Assembly (NCBI RefSeq): GCF_009720725.1
Contig: NZ_WNKT01000003.1
Coordinates: 62,001-126,000 of the forward strand
Source: Allochromatium palmeri
GTDB lineage: Bacteria > Pseudomonadota > Gammaproteobacteria > Chromatiales > Chromatiaceae
DNA length: 64,000 nt
Direction: 5' to 3'
The notes beneath the pieces were generated by a model. That model saw only the letters and a list, made by a program, of their open reading frames with translations, searched no databases and was not told where the DNA came from. The first letter of the stretch is position 1. Every line of letters begins with the position of its first letter. Below, in pieces: positions 8,564-19,727 of this stretch. A program made the translations under genes and the position numbers.

Positions 8564-9451
8564 ATGGCGATTACAGCCGCATTGGTCAAGGAACTGCGCG
8601 AGCGCACCGGCGCTGGCATGATGGAGTGCAAGGCCGCGCTCGTGGAAGCCAACGGAGACATCGAGGCCGCCATCGAGGCCATGCGCAAGTCCGGTCAGGC
8701 GAAGGCGGCCAAGAAGTCCGGCCGCACCGCCGCCGAAGGCGTGATCATGATCGAGATCGCCGACGATGGTAAAAACGGCGTGATGGTCGAGATCAACTGT
8801 GAGACCGACTTTGTCGCCAAGGACTCCAACTTCCTGGCCTTTGCCGAAGCCGTGACCGCGACCGCACTCAGCAGCGGTGTGACCGATGTCGAGTCGCTGG
8901 CCACGCAGCCGCTGGCCGGCGACAGCGCCACCACGGTCGATGGCGCGCGCGAGGCCCTGGTCGCCAAGATCGGCGAGAACATCCAGGTGCGCCGTCTGCA
9001 ACGCTTCGATAGCGCCGAGGGTCAGCTCTACAGCTACCTGCACGGCGTGCGTATCGGCGTAGTGGTCGAACTGGCCGGCGGCGACGTGACGCTCGGACGC
9101 GACATCGCCATGCATGTGGCCGCCAGCAACCCGATGTGCGTGAACGCCGATCAGGTGCCCGCCGCGACCCTGGACAAGGAGCGCGAAATTTTCAAGGCGC
9201 AGGCGCTCGACAGCGGCAAGCCCGAGGCCATCGTCGAGAAGATGATCGAAGGCCGCATGCGCAAGTATCTCGAAGAAGTCACGCTGCTCGGTCAGCCCTT
9301 CGTCAAGAACCCCGACCAGACCGTCGCCCAACTGCTCAAGCAGGCCGGTGCCGAGGTGCATCGTTTCGCGCGCCTGGAAGTCGGTGAGGGCATCGAGAAG
9401 AAGGTCGAGAACTTCGCCGAAGAGGTCATGGCACAGGTTCGCGGCAACTGA
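8564..9451 (+). CDS. tsf: Translation elongation factor Ts
   Basis: A 295-residue guanine-nucleotide exchange factor for EF-Tu. The N-terminal UBA-like domain ([35 protein letters not shown]) and the core motif [11 protein letters not shown] are clear. The ATG at 8564 has AGGTG 8 bases upstream; the upstream open frame has no EF-Ts similarity. The 136-bp gap after rpsB is the largest inside this part of the operon and could hold an internal signal, but I see no strong promoter there. Confidence 0.98.
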   Translation: MAITAALVKELRERTGAGMMECKAALVEANGDIEAAIEAMRKSGQAKAAKKSGRTAAEGVIMIEIADDGKNGVMVEINCETDFVAKDSNFLAFAEAVTATALSSGVTDVESLATQPLAGDSATTVDGAREALVAKIGENIQVRRLQRFDSAEGQLYSYLHGVRIGVVVELAGGDVTLGRDIAMHVAASNPMCVNADQVPAATLDKEREIFKAQALDSGKPEAIVEKMIEGRMRKYLEEVTLLGQPFVKNPDQTVAQLLKQAGAEVHRFARLEVGEGIEKKVENFAEEVMAQVRGN

Positions 9452-9504
9452 GCCATTGCTGTATCCTGCCCCCATTCGATGACATCACCACGAGGCCAGC
9501 GGCC

Positions 9505-10227
9505 ATGACGGCTCCCGCGTATCGACGCATTCTGCTCAAACTCAGTGGCGAGGCGCTGATGGGTACGGGCAGCCACGGCATCGATCCCGATGTCCTGGAG
9601 CGGCTCGCGGGCGATGTCCGCGATCTGATCGCCTCGGGCGTTCAGGTCGCGCTGGTGATCGGGGGCGGCAACATCTTTCGCGGCGCTGGACTGGCCGAGC
9701 GCGGCATGGATCGGGTCACGGGCGATCAGATCGGCATGCTGGCCACGGTGATGAACGCCCTGGCCATGCAGGACGTGCTGGAGCGGATGTCGGTCCCGGC
9801 GCGCGTGATGTCGGCCATCAAGATCAATCAGGTCTGCGAGGACTACATCCGCCGCCGCGCCGTGCGTCATCTGGAAAAGGGGCGCGCGGTCATCTTCGCC
9901 GCCGGTACCGGCAATCCCTTCTTCACCACCGACTCGGCGGCCAGTCTGCGCGCCATTGAAATCGGTGCTGAACTGCTGATCAAGGCCACCAAGGTCGACG
10001 GCATCTATTCCGCCGATCCGGTGAAGGAGCCGTCCGCCACCTTCTATCCCCGACTCAGCTATGATCAGGCGCTGCGCGAGGGACTTCAGGTGATGGACGC
10101 CACGGCCATCGTGCTGTGCCGGGATCACGCTATGCCCCTGCGTGTCATGAACATCAACGAACCCGACGCCCTGCCCCGCCTGATGCGCGGCGAGGACATT
10201 GGTTCACTGGTCGTAAGCGGAAACTGA
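9505..10227 (+). CDS. pyrH: UMP kinase
   Basis: A 240-residue bacterial uridylate kinase (UMP + ATP to UDP + ADP), the first step toward UTP and CTP after UMP. Landmarks are KLSGEALMG at the N-terminus, the glycine-rich [27 protein letters not shown], and the C-terminal [12 protein letters not shown]. Length and order (tsf-pyrH-frr) are typical. The frr start follows its stop by one base. Confidence 0.98.
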   Translation: MTAPAYRRILLKLSGEALMGTGSHGIDPDVLERLAGDVRDLIASGVQVALVIGGGNIFRGAGLAERGMDRVTGDQIGMLATVMNALAMQDVLERMSVPARVMSAIKINQVCEDYIRRRAVRHLEKGRAVIFAAGTGNPFFTTDSAASLRAIEIGAELLIKATKVDGIYSADPVKEPSATFYPRLSYDQALREGLQVMDATAIVLCRDHAMPLRVMNINEPDALPRLMRGEDIGSLVVSGN

Positions 10228-10228
10228 C

Positions 10229-10786
10229 ATGATCGACGATATCAAGCAAGACGCTGCCGAGCGCATGGCCAAGAGTGTCGAGTCGCTCACCCACGAACTG
10301 GCTAAGATCCGTACCGGTCGCGCCCATCCGTCGCTGCTCGACCACATCATGGTCTCCTACTACGGCTCGGACATGCCGATCCGTCAGGTCGCCAACATCA
10401 ACGCCGAGGACGCACGCACCCTGCTGGTTACACCCTGGGAGCGCAGCATGGTGCAGGCGATCGAGAAGGCGATCATGCAGTCCGATCTCGGACTCAACCC
10501 CAACACCGCCGGCACCGCGATTCGCGTGCCCATGCCGCCGCTGACCGAAGAGCGCCGGCGCGATCTGATCAAGGTCGCGCGCAACGAGGCCGAACAGGCG
10601 CGCGTGGCGGTACGCAACATCCGTCGCGATGCCAATCACGATCTCAAGGAACTGGTCAAGGACAAGATGATCTCCGAGGACGACGAGCGTCGCGGTCAGG
10701 AGATCGTGCAGAAGCTCACCGATCAGTACGTCAAGGAGGTCGATGCCGTGCTCGCCGAGAAGGAACAGGACTTGATGTCCATCTGA
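10229..10786 (+). CDS. frr: Ribosome recycling factor
   Basis: A 185-residue factor that, with EF-G, splits the post-termination ribosome. Full-length RRF pattern: [28 protein letters not shown], [16 protein letters not shown], and the C-terminal [29 protein letters not shown] helix. Adjacent to pyrH as in nearly all proteobacteria. Confidence 0.98.
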   Translation: MIDDIKQDAAERMAKSVESLTHELAKIRTGRAHPSLLDHIMVSYYGSDMPIRQVANINAEDARTLLVTPWERSMVQAIEKAIMQSDLGLNPNTAGTAIRVPMPPLTEERRRDLIKVARNEAEQARVAVRNIRRDANHDLKELVKDKMISEDDERRGQEIVQKLTDQYVKEVDAVLAEKEQDLMSI

Positions 10787-10822
10787 TCCGAGTCCGCGCG
10801 CCAAGACCGCCTTCGATTTATC

Positions 10823-11614
10823 GTGGATACTGATTCAGACGTCGCACTGGAGCGCACACACGACCCGCGCGTGCCCCGGCATGTCGCCATCATCATGGAC
10901 GGCAACGGCCGCTGGGCCAAGCAGCGTGGTCTGCCGCGCACGGCCGGTCATCGCGAGGGCGTCAAGAGCGTGCGCGCCGTGGTCGAAGAGAGCGTGCGCC
11001 GGGGTGTGGCGACCCTGACGCTCTTTGCGTTCAGCAGCGAGAACTGGCGCCGCCCGCGCACCGAGGTCAACATCCTCATGGAGCTGTTCATGGCGGCCCT
11101 GCGCAGCGAGGTCCGGCGCCTGAACGAAAATGGCGTCTGTCTGCGCATCATCGGCGAGCGCGGCGCCTTTCCCGACAAGCTCCAGCACCGCATCGCCGAG
11201 GCCGAGACGCTGACCGTTGCCAACACAACGCTCAATCTTCAGGTCGCGGCCAATTACGGCGGACGCTGGGACATCGTCCAGGCTGCACGGCGGCTGGCGC
11301 TCGAAGTCCAGTCCGGCCGGCTCGATCCGGGCCAGATCGACGAGCAACTCCTGGCCGACCAGCTCTCCTTCCCTGATCTGCCCGAGCCGGATCTGTTCAT
11401 CCGCACCGGCGGCGAACAGCGTCTGAGCAACTTCGTGCTCTGGCAGTCGGCCTATTCCGAACTCTATTTCTCCGACGTGCTCTGGCCGAACTTCGATGCG
11501 GCGGCCTATGGTCAGGCGCTCGACGACTATGCCCGGCGTCAGCGGCGTTTCGGTCGCACCGGCGATCAGGTCGAGCAGACGGCTTCAGCTCTGGTGGATA
11601 CCTGTGCCGGATAA
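10823..11614 (+). CDS. uppS: Undecaprenyl diphosphate synthase (cis-prenyltransferase)
   Basis: A 263-residue enzyme that extends farnesyl diphosphate with eight isopentenyl units to make the C55 carrier lipid for peptidoglycan and LPS. The signature IIMDGNGRWAKQRGLPRTAGHREG contains the catalytic D26. Also clear are FAFSSENWRRP and the C-terminal DLFIRTGGEQRLSNFVLWQSAYSELYF. A GTG start at 10823 is used; no ATG lies upstream of the conserved block. Its 3' end overlaps the proposed cdsA start by 11 bp. Confidence 0.97.
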   Translation: MDTDSDVALERTHDPRVPRHVAIIMDGNGRWAKQRGLPRTAGHREGVKSVRAVVEESVRRGVATLTLFAFSSENWRRPRTEVNILMELFMAALRSEVRRLNENGVCLRIIGERGAFPDKLQHRIAEAETLTVANTTLNLQVAANYGGRWDIVQAARRLALEVQSGRLDPGQIDEQLLADQLSFPDLPEPDLFIRTGGEQRLSNFVLWQSAYSELYFSDVLWPNFDAAAYGQALDDYARRQRRFGRTGDQVEQTASALVDTCAG

Positions 11615-12446
11615 ATCAGCGCCCAGCGTGAGCAATCTGCGCCGCCGCGCCCAGACCGTGCTTTGGCTTGCGCCACTCGTAGTCGGTGCCGTGCTCCTGC
11701 TGCCGACCTGGGCCTTCGCGCTCTTTCTGGGAGCGGCCATGCTGATCGCGGCCTGGGAGTGGTGCGGGCTGGCCGGCATCGACGGGCGGAGCACGCGCCG
11801 GTTCTATCTGGCCTTCATGGCCATGGTTCTGGCCGGTCTGTGGCACTGGTCCGAGTCGAGCTGGCCGTCGCTGCTCCTGGCGAGCCTGATCTGGTGGATC
11901 GCGCAGAGCCTGATTATTCCGCGTATCCAGCAGATCGAGCCGGTCGCCGGACCGCGGCCCATGCTGCTGATCACCGGCCTGCTGATCCTGACTTCGACCT
12001 GGGTCGCCCTGCTGAGCCTGCATCAGATCGCCTCCATCGGCCCCGGACTGGTGCTGTCGCTCCTGATCCTGATGGCGACAGCCGATTCAGCGGCCTACTT
12101 TGTCGGGCGCCGCTGGGGCCGGATCAAGCTTGCCCCGGCGGTCAGTCCGGGCAAGACCCGGGCCGGTGCCTATGGCGCTCTGGTCGGTGCCGGACTCGTC
12201 GGCCTGCTCATCGCCGGCTGGCTCGGGCTGGCGCCCCTGGGCGTGCTGGCCGTTGCAGTGCTGTGCATTCTGGTCGCCATGCTCTCGATCATCGGCGATC
12301 TCTACGAGAGCCTGCTCAAGCGCCGGCGTCATCTCAAGGATTCGAGCCAACTCTTGCCCGGCCACGGCGGTCTGCTCGATCGTATCGACAGCCTGACGGC
12401 GGCCGCCCCACTCTATGCCCTGGGCATGACCTGGGCCTTGACCTGA
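11604..12446 (+). CDS. cdsA: Phosphatidate cytidylyltransferase (CDP-diglyceride synthase)
   Basis: About 280 residues with seven or eight hydrophobic segments. The C-terminal CdsA signature is present (SIIGDLYESLLKRRRHLKDSSQLLPGHGGLLDRIDS). It makes CDP-diacylglycerol from phosphatidate and CTP at the inner membrane, the entry point to all phospholipids. The start is uncertain: GTG at 11604 (used here, overlapping uppS) or GTG at 11628; neither has a strong ribosome site. Confidence 0.94.
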   Translation: MPDKSAPSVSNLRRRAQTVLWLAPLVVGAVLLLPTWAFALFLGAAMLIAAWEWCGLAGIDGRSTRRFYLAFMAMVLAGLWHWSESSWPSLLLASLIWWIAQSLIIPRIQQIEPVAGPRPMLLITGLLILTSTWVALLSLHQIASIGPGLVLSLLILMATADSAAYFVGRRWGRIKLAPAVSPGKTRAGAYGALVGAGLVGLLIAGWLGLAPLGVLAVAVLCILVAMLSIIGDLYESLLKRRRHLKDSSQLLPGHGGLLDRIDSLTAAAPLYALGMTWALT

Positions 12447-12461
12447 CGGGAGTAGGACACT

Positions 12462-13646
12462 GTGATTGGCGTGACCGTACTCGGGGCCACCGGCTCCATC
12501 GGCGTCAGTACGCTCGACGTGCTGGCGCGTCATCCGGATCGTTTCCGCGCGGTGGCGCTGACCGCCAACACCGACGCTGAGCGGCTGGCCGAACAGTGTC
12601 GCCAGCATCGCCCTCAGTATGCGGTGATGGTCGATCCGGCGGCGGCGCAGCGTCTGGGCGAGTTGCTGGCCGACATGCCTGACCGCCCCGAAATCCTCAC
12701 CGGCGTCGAGGGACTCGAACAGGTCTCGTCCCTGCCCGAGGTCGGCTATGTGATGGCGGCCATCGTCGGCGCGGCCGGTCTGCGTCCGACCCTGGCGGCG
12801 GCTCATGCCGGCAAGCGCGTGCTCCTGGCCAACAAGGAATCGCTGGTGGTCGCCGGGGCGCTGCTGATACAGGCCGTGGCCGACAGCGGTGCGGAACTGC
12901 TACCGATCGACAGCGAGCACAATGCCATCTTCCAGTGTCTGCCGCCGAACTTCAGTGATGGGCTGGCTCAGGTCGGGGTGCGGCGTATTCTTTTGACCGC
13001 TTCGGGCGGTCCCTTCCGCGACTGGCCGCTTGAGCGTCTGTCCTCGGTCACGCCCGAGCAGGCGTGCGCGCATCCGACCTGGGACATGGGGCGCAAGATC
13101 TCGGTCGACTCAGCGACCATGATGAACAAGGGCCTGGAAGTCATTGAGGCCTGCTGGCTGTTCGGCACGGATACCGATCATGTGCAGGTCGTCGTGCATC
13201 CGCAGAGCGTCATTCATTCGCTGGTGCAATACGACGATGGGTCGGTGCTGGCCCAGCTCGGCAATCCTGACATGCGCACGCCGATCGCGCATGCGATGGG
13301 CTGGCCGGAGCGCATGGACTCGGGCGTGACGCCGCTGGATCTGTTCGCGGTGGCACGGCTGGACTTCCAGGAGCCGGACTTTGCGCGCTTCCCCTGTCTG
13401 CGGTTGGCCTTCGAGTCGGCGCGCGCCGGCGGCACGGCACCAGCGGTGCTCAACGCGGCCAACGAGATCGCGGTCGCCGCCTTCCTCGATCGGCGCATCG
13501 ACTTCCCCGGCATTGCTGCTGTGGTCGAGGGTACGCTGGAAGCACTGCCGCCTGAGTCGGTCGCAGGTCAGGGGCTGGAGTTCCTGCTCGATATCGACCG
13601 GCGCGCGCGCGAGCAGGCTGAACGGCTGGTTCTTGAGCGCCGCTGA
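12462..13646 (+). CDS. dxr: 1-deoxy-D-xylulose 5-phosphate reductoisomerase
   Basis: A 394-residue NADPH-dependent enzyme that makes 2-C-methylerythritol 4-phosphate, the committed step of the MEP isoprenoid pathway. The N-terminal nucleotide-binding motif (VLGATGSIG), [12 protein letters not shown], the metal-binding [12 protein letters not shown] and the flexible loop [10 protein letters not shown] are present. GTG start with AGTAGGA upstream. The product feeds the same undecaprenyl pathway as uppS two genes upstream. Confidence 0.97.
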   Translation: MIGVTVLGATGSIGVSTLDVLARHPDRFRAVALTANTDAERLAEQCRQHRPQYAVMVDPAAAQRLGELLADMPDRPEILTGVEGLEQVSSLPEVGYVMAAIVGAAGLRPTLAAAHAGKRVLLANKESLVVAGALLIQAVADSGAELLPIDSEHNAIFQCLPPNFSDGLAQVGVRRILLTASGGPFRDWPLERLSSVTPEQACAHPTWDMGRKISVDSATMMNKGLEVIEACWLFGTDTDHVQVVVHPQSVIHSLVQYDDGSVLAQLGNPDMRTPIAHAMGWPERMDSGVTPLDLFAVARLDFQEPDFARFPCLRLAFESARAGGTAPAVLNAANEIAVAAFLDRRIDFPGIAAVVEGTLEALPPESVAGQGLEFLLDIDRRAREQAERLVLERR

Positions 13647-13661
13647 GGTTGCATCTACCAG

Positions 13662-13697
13662 CGGCCCGACGCCATGACGCGCGGGCCGTTGTATTTT
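13662..13697 (+). terminator. Weak hairpin between dxr and rseP
   Basis: Arms CGGCCCG (13662-13668) and CGGGCCG (13682-13688) are followed by TTGTATTTT. The stem is sound but the U-tract is interrupted, so it may only be a partial terminator or a processing site within the operon. Confidence 0.3.
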
Positions 13698-13773
13698 GTG
13701 ACGATCGATCCCCATATCCCACGACATAACGCCGAACACCAACCGGCTCCCTCCCGCGACTGCGATCATCCCC

Positions 13774-15144
13774 ATGGACATGCTCTTCACCATCGCCTCC
13801 TTCCTGGTCGCTCTGGCGATCCTGATCACCGTGCATGAGTTTGGTCACTTTTGGGTGGCCCAAAAACTCGGCGTGAAGGTGCTGCGCTTTTCCATTGGCT
13901 TCGGCCGGCCGCTGCTGAGCCGGCGCTTCGGGGCCGACCAAACCGAATACGTCGTGGCCGCGATCCCGCTCGGCGGCTATGTGAAGATGCTCGACGAGCG
14001 CGAAAGTGATGAGCCGATCCCCGAGGCCGAACTCGATCGCGCCTTCAACCGTCAGGTACTCTGGAAACGCTCAGCGATCGTGGTCGCCGGTCCCTTGTTC
14101 AACCTGATGTTCGCCGTGCTCGCCTACTGGGGCCTGTTCATGGCCGGCGACACCGGACTCAAGCCCGTCGTCGGTGACGTGGAGCCGACATCGATCGCCG
14201 CTGAAGCCGGTTTTCGTCCCGGCGATGAGATCCTGAAGATCGGTGAGCGCTCGGCCCAAAGCTGGGAGAACGCGCTACTGGCCCTGACGGTCGCCGCTAT
14301 GGACGGCAACGACCTGATCGTCCAGGTGCGTGATGCCGCCGGACAGATCCGCGATCGGTTGATCTCGCGCGACGCCATCGCCGGGCTGAGTGATGAACCC
14401 GATCTGCTCGGGCGTCTCGGCGTCACACCACGCCGACCAAGCATCCCGGCCGTCATCGGCGAGATCCTGCCGGGCGAACCGGCCGAGCAGGCCGGCTTGC
14501 AGATCGGCGATCGCGTGGTCGCCGCCGATGGCGAGCCGATCAGCTCCTGGCGCGATCTGGTGGCACTGGTGCGCGAGCGGCCTGAGACGCCGATTGCCCT
14601 CGACATCGAGCGTCCAGACGCTGGAACACAGCGGCTGGAACTGATTCCACGCGCCATGGAGACCGATGGCGAGACGGTCGGACGCATCGGCGCCGGCGTC
14701 GAGTCACGCGCGGATCTCATGGACGACTATCTGGTGCGCGTCAGCCATGGCCCGGTCGAATCGCTCGGACTGGCCTTCGACAAGACCTACGAAATGAGTG
14801 CCTTGATGCTACGCGTCATGGGTCGGATGCTGATCGGCGAGGCGTCCATCAAAAATCTGAGCGGCCCGATCAGCATCGCCGAGACCGCCGGACGCACCGC
14901 CAGTTACGGCCTGGACTCCTTCATCAAGTTCCTGGCCGTCGTTAGTATCAGTCTGGGCGTCCTCAACCTGCTACCGATTCCGGTGCTCGACGGCGGACAC
15001 CTGATGTTCTATCTGATCGAGTGGATCAAGGGCAGCCCGGTGTCCGAAGAGGTCATGATCCAGGGTCAGAAAGTCGGTTTCCTGCTGCTGGCCGCGCTCA
15101 TGACGCTCGCCGTCTACGTTGACCTGTCGCGACTATTGGGCTAA
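13774..15144 (+). CDS. rseP: RIP metalloprotease RseP (site-2 protease)
   Basis: A 456-residue inner-membrane zinc protease. The active site H21-E22-x2-H25 sits in the first membrane segment, and the second metal site (NLLPIPVLDGGHL) near the C-terminus. Two PDZ domains lie between them, roughly residues 120-195 and 205-290. The family cuts anti-sigma-E factor RseA during envelope stress and clears signal-peptide remnants. It is located just upstream of bamA, whose product's failure triggers that response, as in E. coli. Confidence 0.96.
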   Translation: MDMLFTIASFLVALAILITVHEFGHFWVAQKLGVKVLRFSIGFGRPLLSRRFGADQTEYVVAAIPLGGYVKMLDERESDEPIPEAELDRAFNRQVLWKRSAIVVAGPLFNLMFAVLAYWGLFMAGDTGLKPVVGDVEPTSIAAEAGFRPGDEILKIGERSAQSWENALLALTVAAMDGNDLIVQVRDAAGQIRDRLISRDAIAGLSDEPDLLGRLGVTPRRPSIPAVIGEILPGEPAEQAGLQIGDRVVAADGEPISSWRDLVALVRERPETPIALDIERPDAGTQRLELIPRAMETDGETVGRIGAGVESRADLMDDYLVRVSHGPVESLGLAFDKTYEMSALMLRVMGRMLIGEASIKNLSGPISIAETAGRTASYGLDSFIKFLAVVSISLGVLNLLPIPVLDGGHLMFYLIEWIKGSPVSEEVMIQGQKVGFLLLAALMTLAVYVDLSRLLG

Positions 15145-15222
15145 TCACGGTGCATCCCTTATACTAGCGCGCCTTGGATGCCGGCCGCCCGGCAGATCCG
15201 GCTTCAATCAGGGGAAACCGTC

Positions 15223-17553
15223 TTGCGCGCAAACACTCAGTCACTCCGCCACGGCGCCTGGCGAGCGCTCCTGTTGTGCGTTCTCGCCTTGACCGCACCG
15301 GGCGCCGCCATCGCGGAGGTCTTTCAGGTCTCGGACATCCGGGTCGAGGGCTTGCAACGCATCGCTCCCGGTACGGTCTTCAACTATCTGCCGGTCCAGA
15401 TCGGAGATACCGTCGCTGACGATGTCACCGGCGGCGTCATTCGCTCGCTCTATCAGACCGGATTCTTCGATGACGTGCGCGTCGAACGCGACGGCAGCGT
15501 GCTCGTCATCCAGGTGCGCGAGCGTCCGGCCATCGCCGAGATCGAGATCAGCGGCAACAAAGACATCGAGACCAAGGCGCTCGAAGCCGCTCTGGCCGAC
15601 ATCGGCCTGAAGGAAGGGCGTGTCTTCAACCGCTCGGTGCTCGATCGCATCGAACAGGAACTGGAGCGGCAGTATTTCGCGCGCGGCAAGTATGGCGTGC
15701 TGGTCCAGTCGACCGTCTCGCCGCTGGAGCGCAACCGGGTCGCGATCAATATCGTGATCATCGAGGGGCTGACGGCGCGCATCAAGCAGATCAATATCAT
15801 CGGCAACCAAGCCTTCGACACCAAGCAACTGCTGGCGCAGTTCGAGCTGGGAGCGACGCGCTGGAACTCCTTCTATACCAAGAACGACCAGTACTCCAAG
15901 CAAAAGCTCGCTGGTGATCTGGAATCGCTGCGTTCCTTCTATCTCGATCGCGGCTACATCAAGTTCGATATCAAATCGACCCAGGTCTCGATCAGCCCCG
16001 ACAAAAAAGACATCTATGTCACGATCACCATCGAGGAGGGCCAGCCCTTCCGCGTGAGTGACATCAAGCTCGCCGGCGATCCCTCGGTGCCTGCTGAACA
16101 GCTCTTTCCGCTGATTCATCTCAAGCGTGGTGAATTCTTCTCGCGCAAGCTCACCACCGAGAGTGCCGAGCGCATTTCAAATCTGCTCGGCGACGAGGGT
16201 TACGCCTTCGCCAACGTCAACACCATCCCCGAGGTCAACGAGGAGCAGCACGAGGTCGCCGTGACCTTCTTCGTCGATGCCGGCAAGCGCGTCTATGTGC
16301 GTCGCGTCGACATGAATGGAAACACCCGCACCCGCGACGAGGTGCTGCGCCGCGAGATGCGCCAGCTCGAAACATCCTGGTTCTCGGCTGATCAGACGCG
16401 CAAATCGCGCGAGCGCTTGCAGCGTCTGGGCTATTTCGACGAGGTCGCGATCGAGACCCCAGCCGTGCCTGGCTCGGCCGATCAGGTCGATGTCAACGTC
16501 ATGGTCAAGGAAAAGCCCGCCGGCAACCTGGCCGCCGGTATCGGCTTCTCGCAGTCCGACGGCGTCCTGCTCAACGCCAGCGTGACCCAGAACAACTTCC
16601 TGGGCACGGGCAAGCGGGTGGCGGTCGCCTTCAACAACAGCAGCTCGACCACGCTCTATCAGTTCGGCTACACCAACCCCTATTACACGGTCGACGGTAT
16701 CAGTCGCGGCTTCAACCTGTCCTATCGCGAAACCGACTTCGACGAACTGATCGGTGCCGACTACTCGACCAATATCGGCATCGTCGGCCTGAACTTCGGC
16801 CTGCCCATCACGGACGTCAGCCGCGCCGGACTGGGATTCAACTATCAGTATACTGATTTCACCGCCGGTGAGTCCGAGATCGCCGAGGAATTCGTTGCCA
16901 ACAACGGCAATATTTTCAACGACTTCTCGCTCACGGCCAGCTACACGCGCGACACGCGCGACACGGCCGTGTTTCCGACACGCGGTTCACTGCGCATCCT
17001 CCAGGCCGAGCTGACCGTTCCCGGCAGTGATCTCCAGTACTACAAGATCCGTTACGACGAACAGCTCTACATCCCGTTGACCTCGCGCTTCATCGTGTCC
17101 ATGAGCGCCAACCTGGGCTATGGCGACAGCTATGGCGAAACCAACTATCTGCCCTTCTTCGAAAACTTCTATGCCGGCGGTCCGCGCTCGGTGCGCGGCT
17201 GGCAGGCCAACACGCTCGGCCCACGCGAAGTCAGTAGCGACGACCCTGTGGGCGGCAACCTCAAGCTCACCGGCAGTATCGAGTTTTTCGCGCCGGCCCC
17301 GATCGGCGGCCAGTTCGAGAAATCCCTGCGTCTGGGCGCCTTTCTTGACTTCGGCAACGTTTGGTCGACCTATGATTCAGATCTGCTGACCTACAGCGGA
17401 TTCGATATCGGTGACCTGCGCTACTCGACCGGTATCTCTGTCACCTGGCTGTCACCGGTCGGCGCGCTGTCGGTCAGCTTCGCCATCCCGCTCAACGAGC
17501 AGGAGGGTGACGAGACCCAGGTCTTCCAGTTCGGATTCGGCCAGACCTTCTAA
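15223..17553 (+). CDS. bamA: Outer membrane protein assembly factor BamA
   Basis: A 776-residue Omp85 protein: five POTRA repeats (about residues 32-430) and a C-terminal 16-strand barrel, with GGPRSVRGW in the conserved loop and a terminal Phe (FGQTF). It inserts beta-barrel proteins into the outer membrane. A TTG start at 15223 is proposed: AGGGGA lies 8 bases upstream and the protein then begins with a normal 31-residue signal peptide ending AIA. An ATG at 15178 would add 15 residues in front of the signal sequence. Confidence 0.95.
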   Translation: MRANTQSLRHGAWRALLLCVLALTAPGAAIAEVFQVSDIRVEGLQRIAPGTVFNYLPVQIGDTVADDVTGGVIRSLYQTGFFDDVRVERDGSVLVIQVRERPAIAEIEISGNKDIETKALEAALADIGLKEGRVFNRSVLDRIEQELERQYFARGKYGVLVQSTVSPLERNRVAINIVIIEGLTARIKQINIIGNQAFDTKQLLAQFELGATRWNSFYTKNDQYSKQKLAGDLESLRSFYLDRGYIKFDIKSTQVSISPDKKDIYVTITIEEGQPFRVSDIKLAGDPSVPAEQLFPLIHLKRGEFFSRKLTTESAERISNLLGDEGYAFANVNTIPEVNEEQHEVAVTFFVDAGKRVYVRRVDMNGNTRTRDEVLRREMRQLETSWFSADQTRKSRERLQRLGYFDEVAIETPAVPGSADQVDVNVMVKEKPAGNLAAGIGFSQSDGVLLNASVTQNNFLGTGKRVAVAFNNSSSTTLYQFGYTNPYYTVDGISRGFNLSYRETDFDELIGADYSTNIGIVGLNFGLPITDVSRAGLGFNYQYTDFTAGESEIAEEFVANNGNIFNDFSLTASYTRDTRDTAVFPTRGSLRILQAELTVPGSDLQYYKIRYDEQLYIPLTSRFIVSMSANLGYGDSYGETNYLPFFENFYAGGPRSVRGWQANTLGPREVSSDDPVGGNLKLTGSIEFFAPAPIGGQFEKSLRLGAFLDFGNVWSTYDSDLLTYSGFDIGDLRYSTGISVTWLSPVGALSVSFAIPLNEQEGDETQVFQFGFGQTF

Positions 17554-17568
17554 CCCATGGAGGCGCCC

Positions 17569-18126
17569 GTGAAGACGCTTGTCCTGCCGCTCATGGTGGC
17601 CACACTGCTCGGAGTTGCGGCTCAAGCCGCCTTGGCCACTGACTCCGACTATCGCATCGCCGTGGTCGACCCCAACCGGGTCGTCGAGCAATCGCCCCAA
17701 TACGAGGCCGCGCGCGATGCGCTCCAGCGCGAGATCGAGGATCGCGAGCGCGATCTGCGCGAACAGCAGGAACAGATCGCCGCCCTGCAACGTCAGCTCG
17801 AACGCGATGGCTCGCTGATGAGCGAGAGCGAACTCCAGCGGCTCCAGAACGATATCCGCAGCCGCACGCGCAAGGTCAAGTATGCGCGCGACGAATTCCA
17901 GGACGATTTCGCTCTGCGCCAGAACGAATTGCGCACCAAGCTCAGCCGGCAGGTGCAGGAGGTCGTAGTCGAGCTGGCCAAGGAGCAGAAAATCGATCTC
18001 ATCCTCAGCGACGGTCTGGTCTATACCAATCCGCGCATCGATATCTCGGATCTAGTGATCGAGCGGCTGAAGCAGGAGTTCGACAAAAGCGCCGCTCAAC
18101 GCTCCGACAGCGCGACCTCTCGCTAG
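17569..18126 (+). CDS. skp: OmpH/Skp family periplasmic chaperone
   Basis: A 185-residue exported protein with signal peptide MKTLVLPLMVATLLGVAAQAALA. A core strand region (YRIAVVDPNRVVEQSPQYEAARD) is followed by a long charged coiled coil (about residues 50-130), then the C-terminal strand block (IDLILSDGLVYTNPRIDISDLVIERL). Skp holds unfolded outer-membrane proteins on their way to BamA. A GTG start at 17569 is chosen because GGAGG is 5 bases upstream and it gives a clean signal peptide; an ATG at 17557 overlaps that ribosome site. Confidence 0.93.
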   Translation: MKTLVLPLMVATLLGVAAQAALATDSDYRIAVVDPNRVVEQSPQYEAARDALQREIEDRERDLREQQEQIAALQRQLERDGSLMSESELQRLQNDIRSRTRKVKYARDEFQDDFALRQNELRTKLSRQVQEVVVELAKEQKIDLILSDGLVYTNPRIDISDLVIERLKQEFDKSAAQRSDSATSR

Positions 18127-18168
18127 GCTCGTCCTCGCCCTCGCCCCCCTGGCTTGGAGACCAAACCC

Positions 18169-19215
18169 GTGCAAATTCGTCTCGGTGAACTCGCCGCTCG
18201 ACTCGGTGCGTCCGTGCGTGGCGACGCTGATGTCGTGCTGACTCATATCGCTCAGCTCGACAGCGCCGGAGCCGGCAGTCTGAGCTTTCTCGGCGATCCG
18301 GCCTACCGCGCGCATCTGGCCACGACGGGCGCCTCGGCGGTGATCCTCAGAGCCTCCGAGGCCGCCGTCGTCCAGATGCCGGTGCTGCTCAGCGACAACC
18401 CCTATCTGACCTTTGCGCAGGCGGCGCGTCTGCTGCACCCGGACCCGGAGGTGGTCGGGGGCCGCCATGCATCCGCCGTGATCGACCCGAGTGCTCAGGT
18501 CGATCCGACGGCCTGGATCGGGCCGCTGACAGTGCTGGAGGCCGGGGTGGTCGTCGGCCCGCGCGTCTTCGTCGGCCCCGGCTGTATCCTCGGCGAAGGC
18601 GTCGAGATCGGTGCCGACAGCCGGCTGGTAGCGCGCGTGACCCTGTGTGCCGGCACCCGTGTCGGTCAGCGCGCCCTGATCCATCCGGGCGCGGTGATCG
18701 GACGCGAGGGCTTCGGCTTCGCAAAGGATGGCGAACGCTGGGTGCGTATCCCCCAGATCGGGTGTGCCGTGCTCGGCGACGATGTCGAGATCGGCGCCAA
18801 TACCTCGGTCGATCGCGGTGCCATCGGTGATACCGTCATCGGCAACGGCGTCAAACTCGACAATCACATCCAGATCGGACACAACGTCATCGTCGGCGAC
18901 AACACCGCCATGGCCGCCAACACCGGCATCTCAGGCTCGACCCGGATCGGTCGGAACTGCACCATCGCCGGCGCGGTCGGCATGGCCGGACATCTGGACA
19001 TCGGCGACAACGTACACTTCACCGGCATGGCCATGGTCACCCGGTCGTTCAAGGAACCTGGTGTCTACAGCAGTGGGATACCAGCCATGCCAAGCGCGGA
19101 TTGGCGACGTAATGCGGCGCGTTTCAGGCATCTGGATGAGCTGACGCGCCGAGTCAAGCAACTCGAAACTCTTATTGCCAACATGAACGCAACACACGAG
19201 CGGGAGGAGTCCTGA
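18169..19215 (+). CDS. lpxD: UDP-3-O-(3-hydroxyacyl)glucosamine N-acyltransferase
   Basis: A 348-residue lipid A enzyme that adds the second 3-hydroxyacyl chain. An N-terminal uridine-binding domain (residues 1-95) precedes a left-handed beta-helix of hexapeptide repeats, with the catalytic His in [16 protein letters not shown]-terminal helix ([19 protein letters not shown]) forms the trimer bundle. GTG at 18169 is preferred, with GGAG 9 bases upstream; a TTG at 18154 would add five residues. The stop overlaps the fabZ start (TGATG). Confidence 0.96.
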   Translation: MQIRLGELAARLGASVRGDADVVLTHIAQLDSAGAGSLSFLGDPAYRAHLATTGASAVILRASEAAVVQMPVLLSDNPYLTFAQAARLLHPDPEVVGGRHASAVIDPSAQVDPTAWIGPLTVLEAGVVVGPRVFVGPGCILGEGVEIGADSRLVARVTLCAGTRVGQRALIHPGAVIGREGFGFAKDGERWVRIPQIGCAVLGDDVEIGANTSVDRGAIGDTVIGNGVKLDNHIQIGHNVIVGDNTAMAANTGISGSTRIGRNCTIAGAVGMAGHLDIGDNVHFTGMAMVTRSFKEPGVYSSGIPAMPSADWRRNAARFRHLDELTRRVKQLETLIANMNATHEREES

Positions 19216-19727
19216 TGGATGGATCAGATCCGAATCCACGGGATTCCGAGCGACACGCGGGTCGTTCGGAGGATGTCGTGAGCACGATGGATATTAATAA
19301 GGTGTTGAGCCTTCTGCCGCACCGTTATCCCTTTCTACTGGTCGACAAGGTCATCGACTACAGGGTCAACGAGTATCTGACCGCGCTCAAAAACGTCTCC
19401 TTCAACGAGCCATTTTTCACGGGCCACTTCCCGGTGCGCCCGGTCATGCCGGGCGTGCTGATCGTCGAGGCCATGGCGCAGGCGACCGGACTGCTGGCGA
19501 TGGCTTCGCGTCCGGATCTGGTCGGTGAAAAATCGCTCTATTATTTCGTCGGTATCGACAAGGCGCGTTTCAAGCGTCCGGTCGAGCCGGGCGATCAGCT
19601 CATCATGGAGGTGCGGCTGGGTCCGGTGCGCCGCGGCATCTGGAAGTTCGACGGCGAGGCGCGCGTCGATGACAAGGTGGTCGCAACCGCCGAGATCATG
19701 TGCACGGCGCGGGACTACGACGCTTGA
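19215..19727 (+). CDS. fabZ: 3-hydroxyacyl-[acyl-carrier-protein] dehydratase FabZ
   Basis: A 170-residue hot-dog-fold dehydratase of type II fatty acid synthesis. The catalytic H71 is in [23 protein letters not shown], with E85 as partner. The start at 19215 is supported by GGAGGAG upstream and TGATG coupling with lpxD, and gives a polar N-terminal extension of about 24 residues. A second Shine-Dalgarno (GGAGG) precedes GTG 19278, which would give the usual ~150-residue form. Both products may be made. Confidence 0.96.
   Translation: MDGSDPNPRDSERHAGRSEDVVSTMDINKVLSLLPHRYPFLLVDKVIDYRVNEYLTALKNVSFNEPFFTGHFPVRPVMPGVLIVEAMAQATGLLAMASRPDLVGEKSLYYFVGIDKARFKRPVEPGDQLIMEVRLGPVRRGIWKFDGEARVDDKVVATAEIMCTARDYDA

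Noticed and set aside
15178-15222. ATG 15178 as the bamA start
   Set aside because: It would place 15 extra residues before the signal peptide and has no ribosome site, whereas TTG 15223 has AGGGGA at good spacing.
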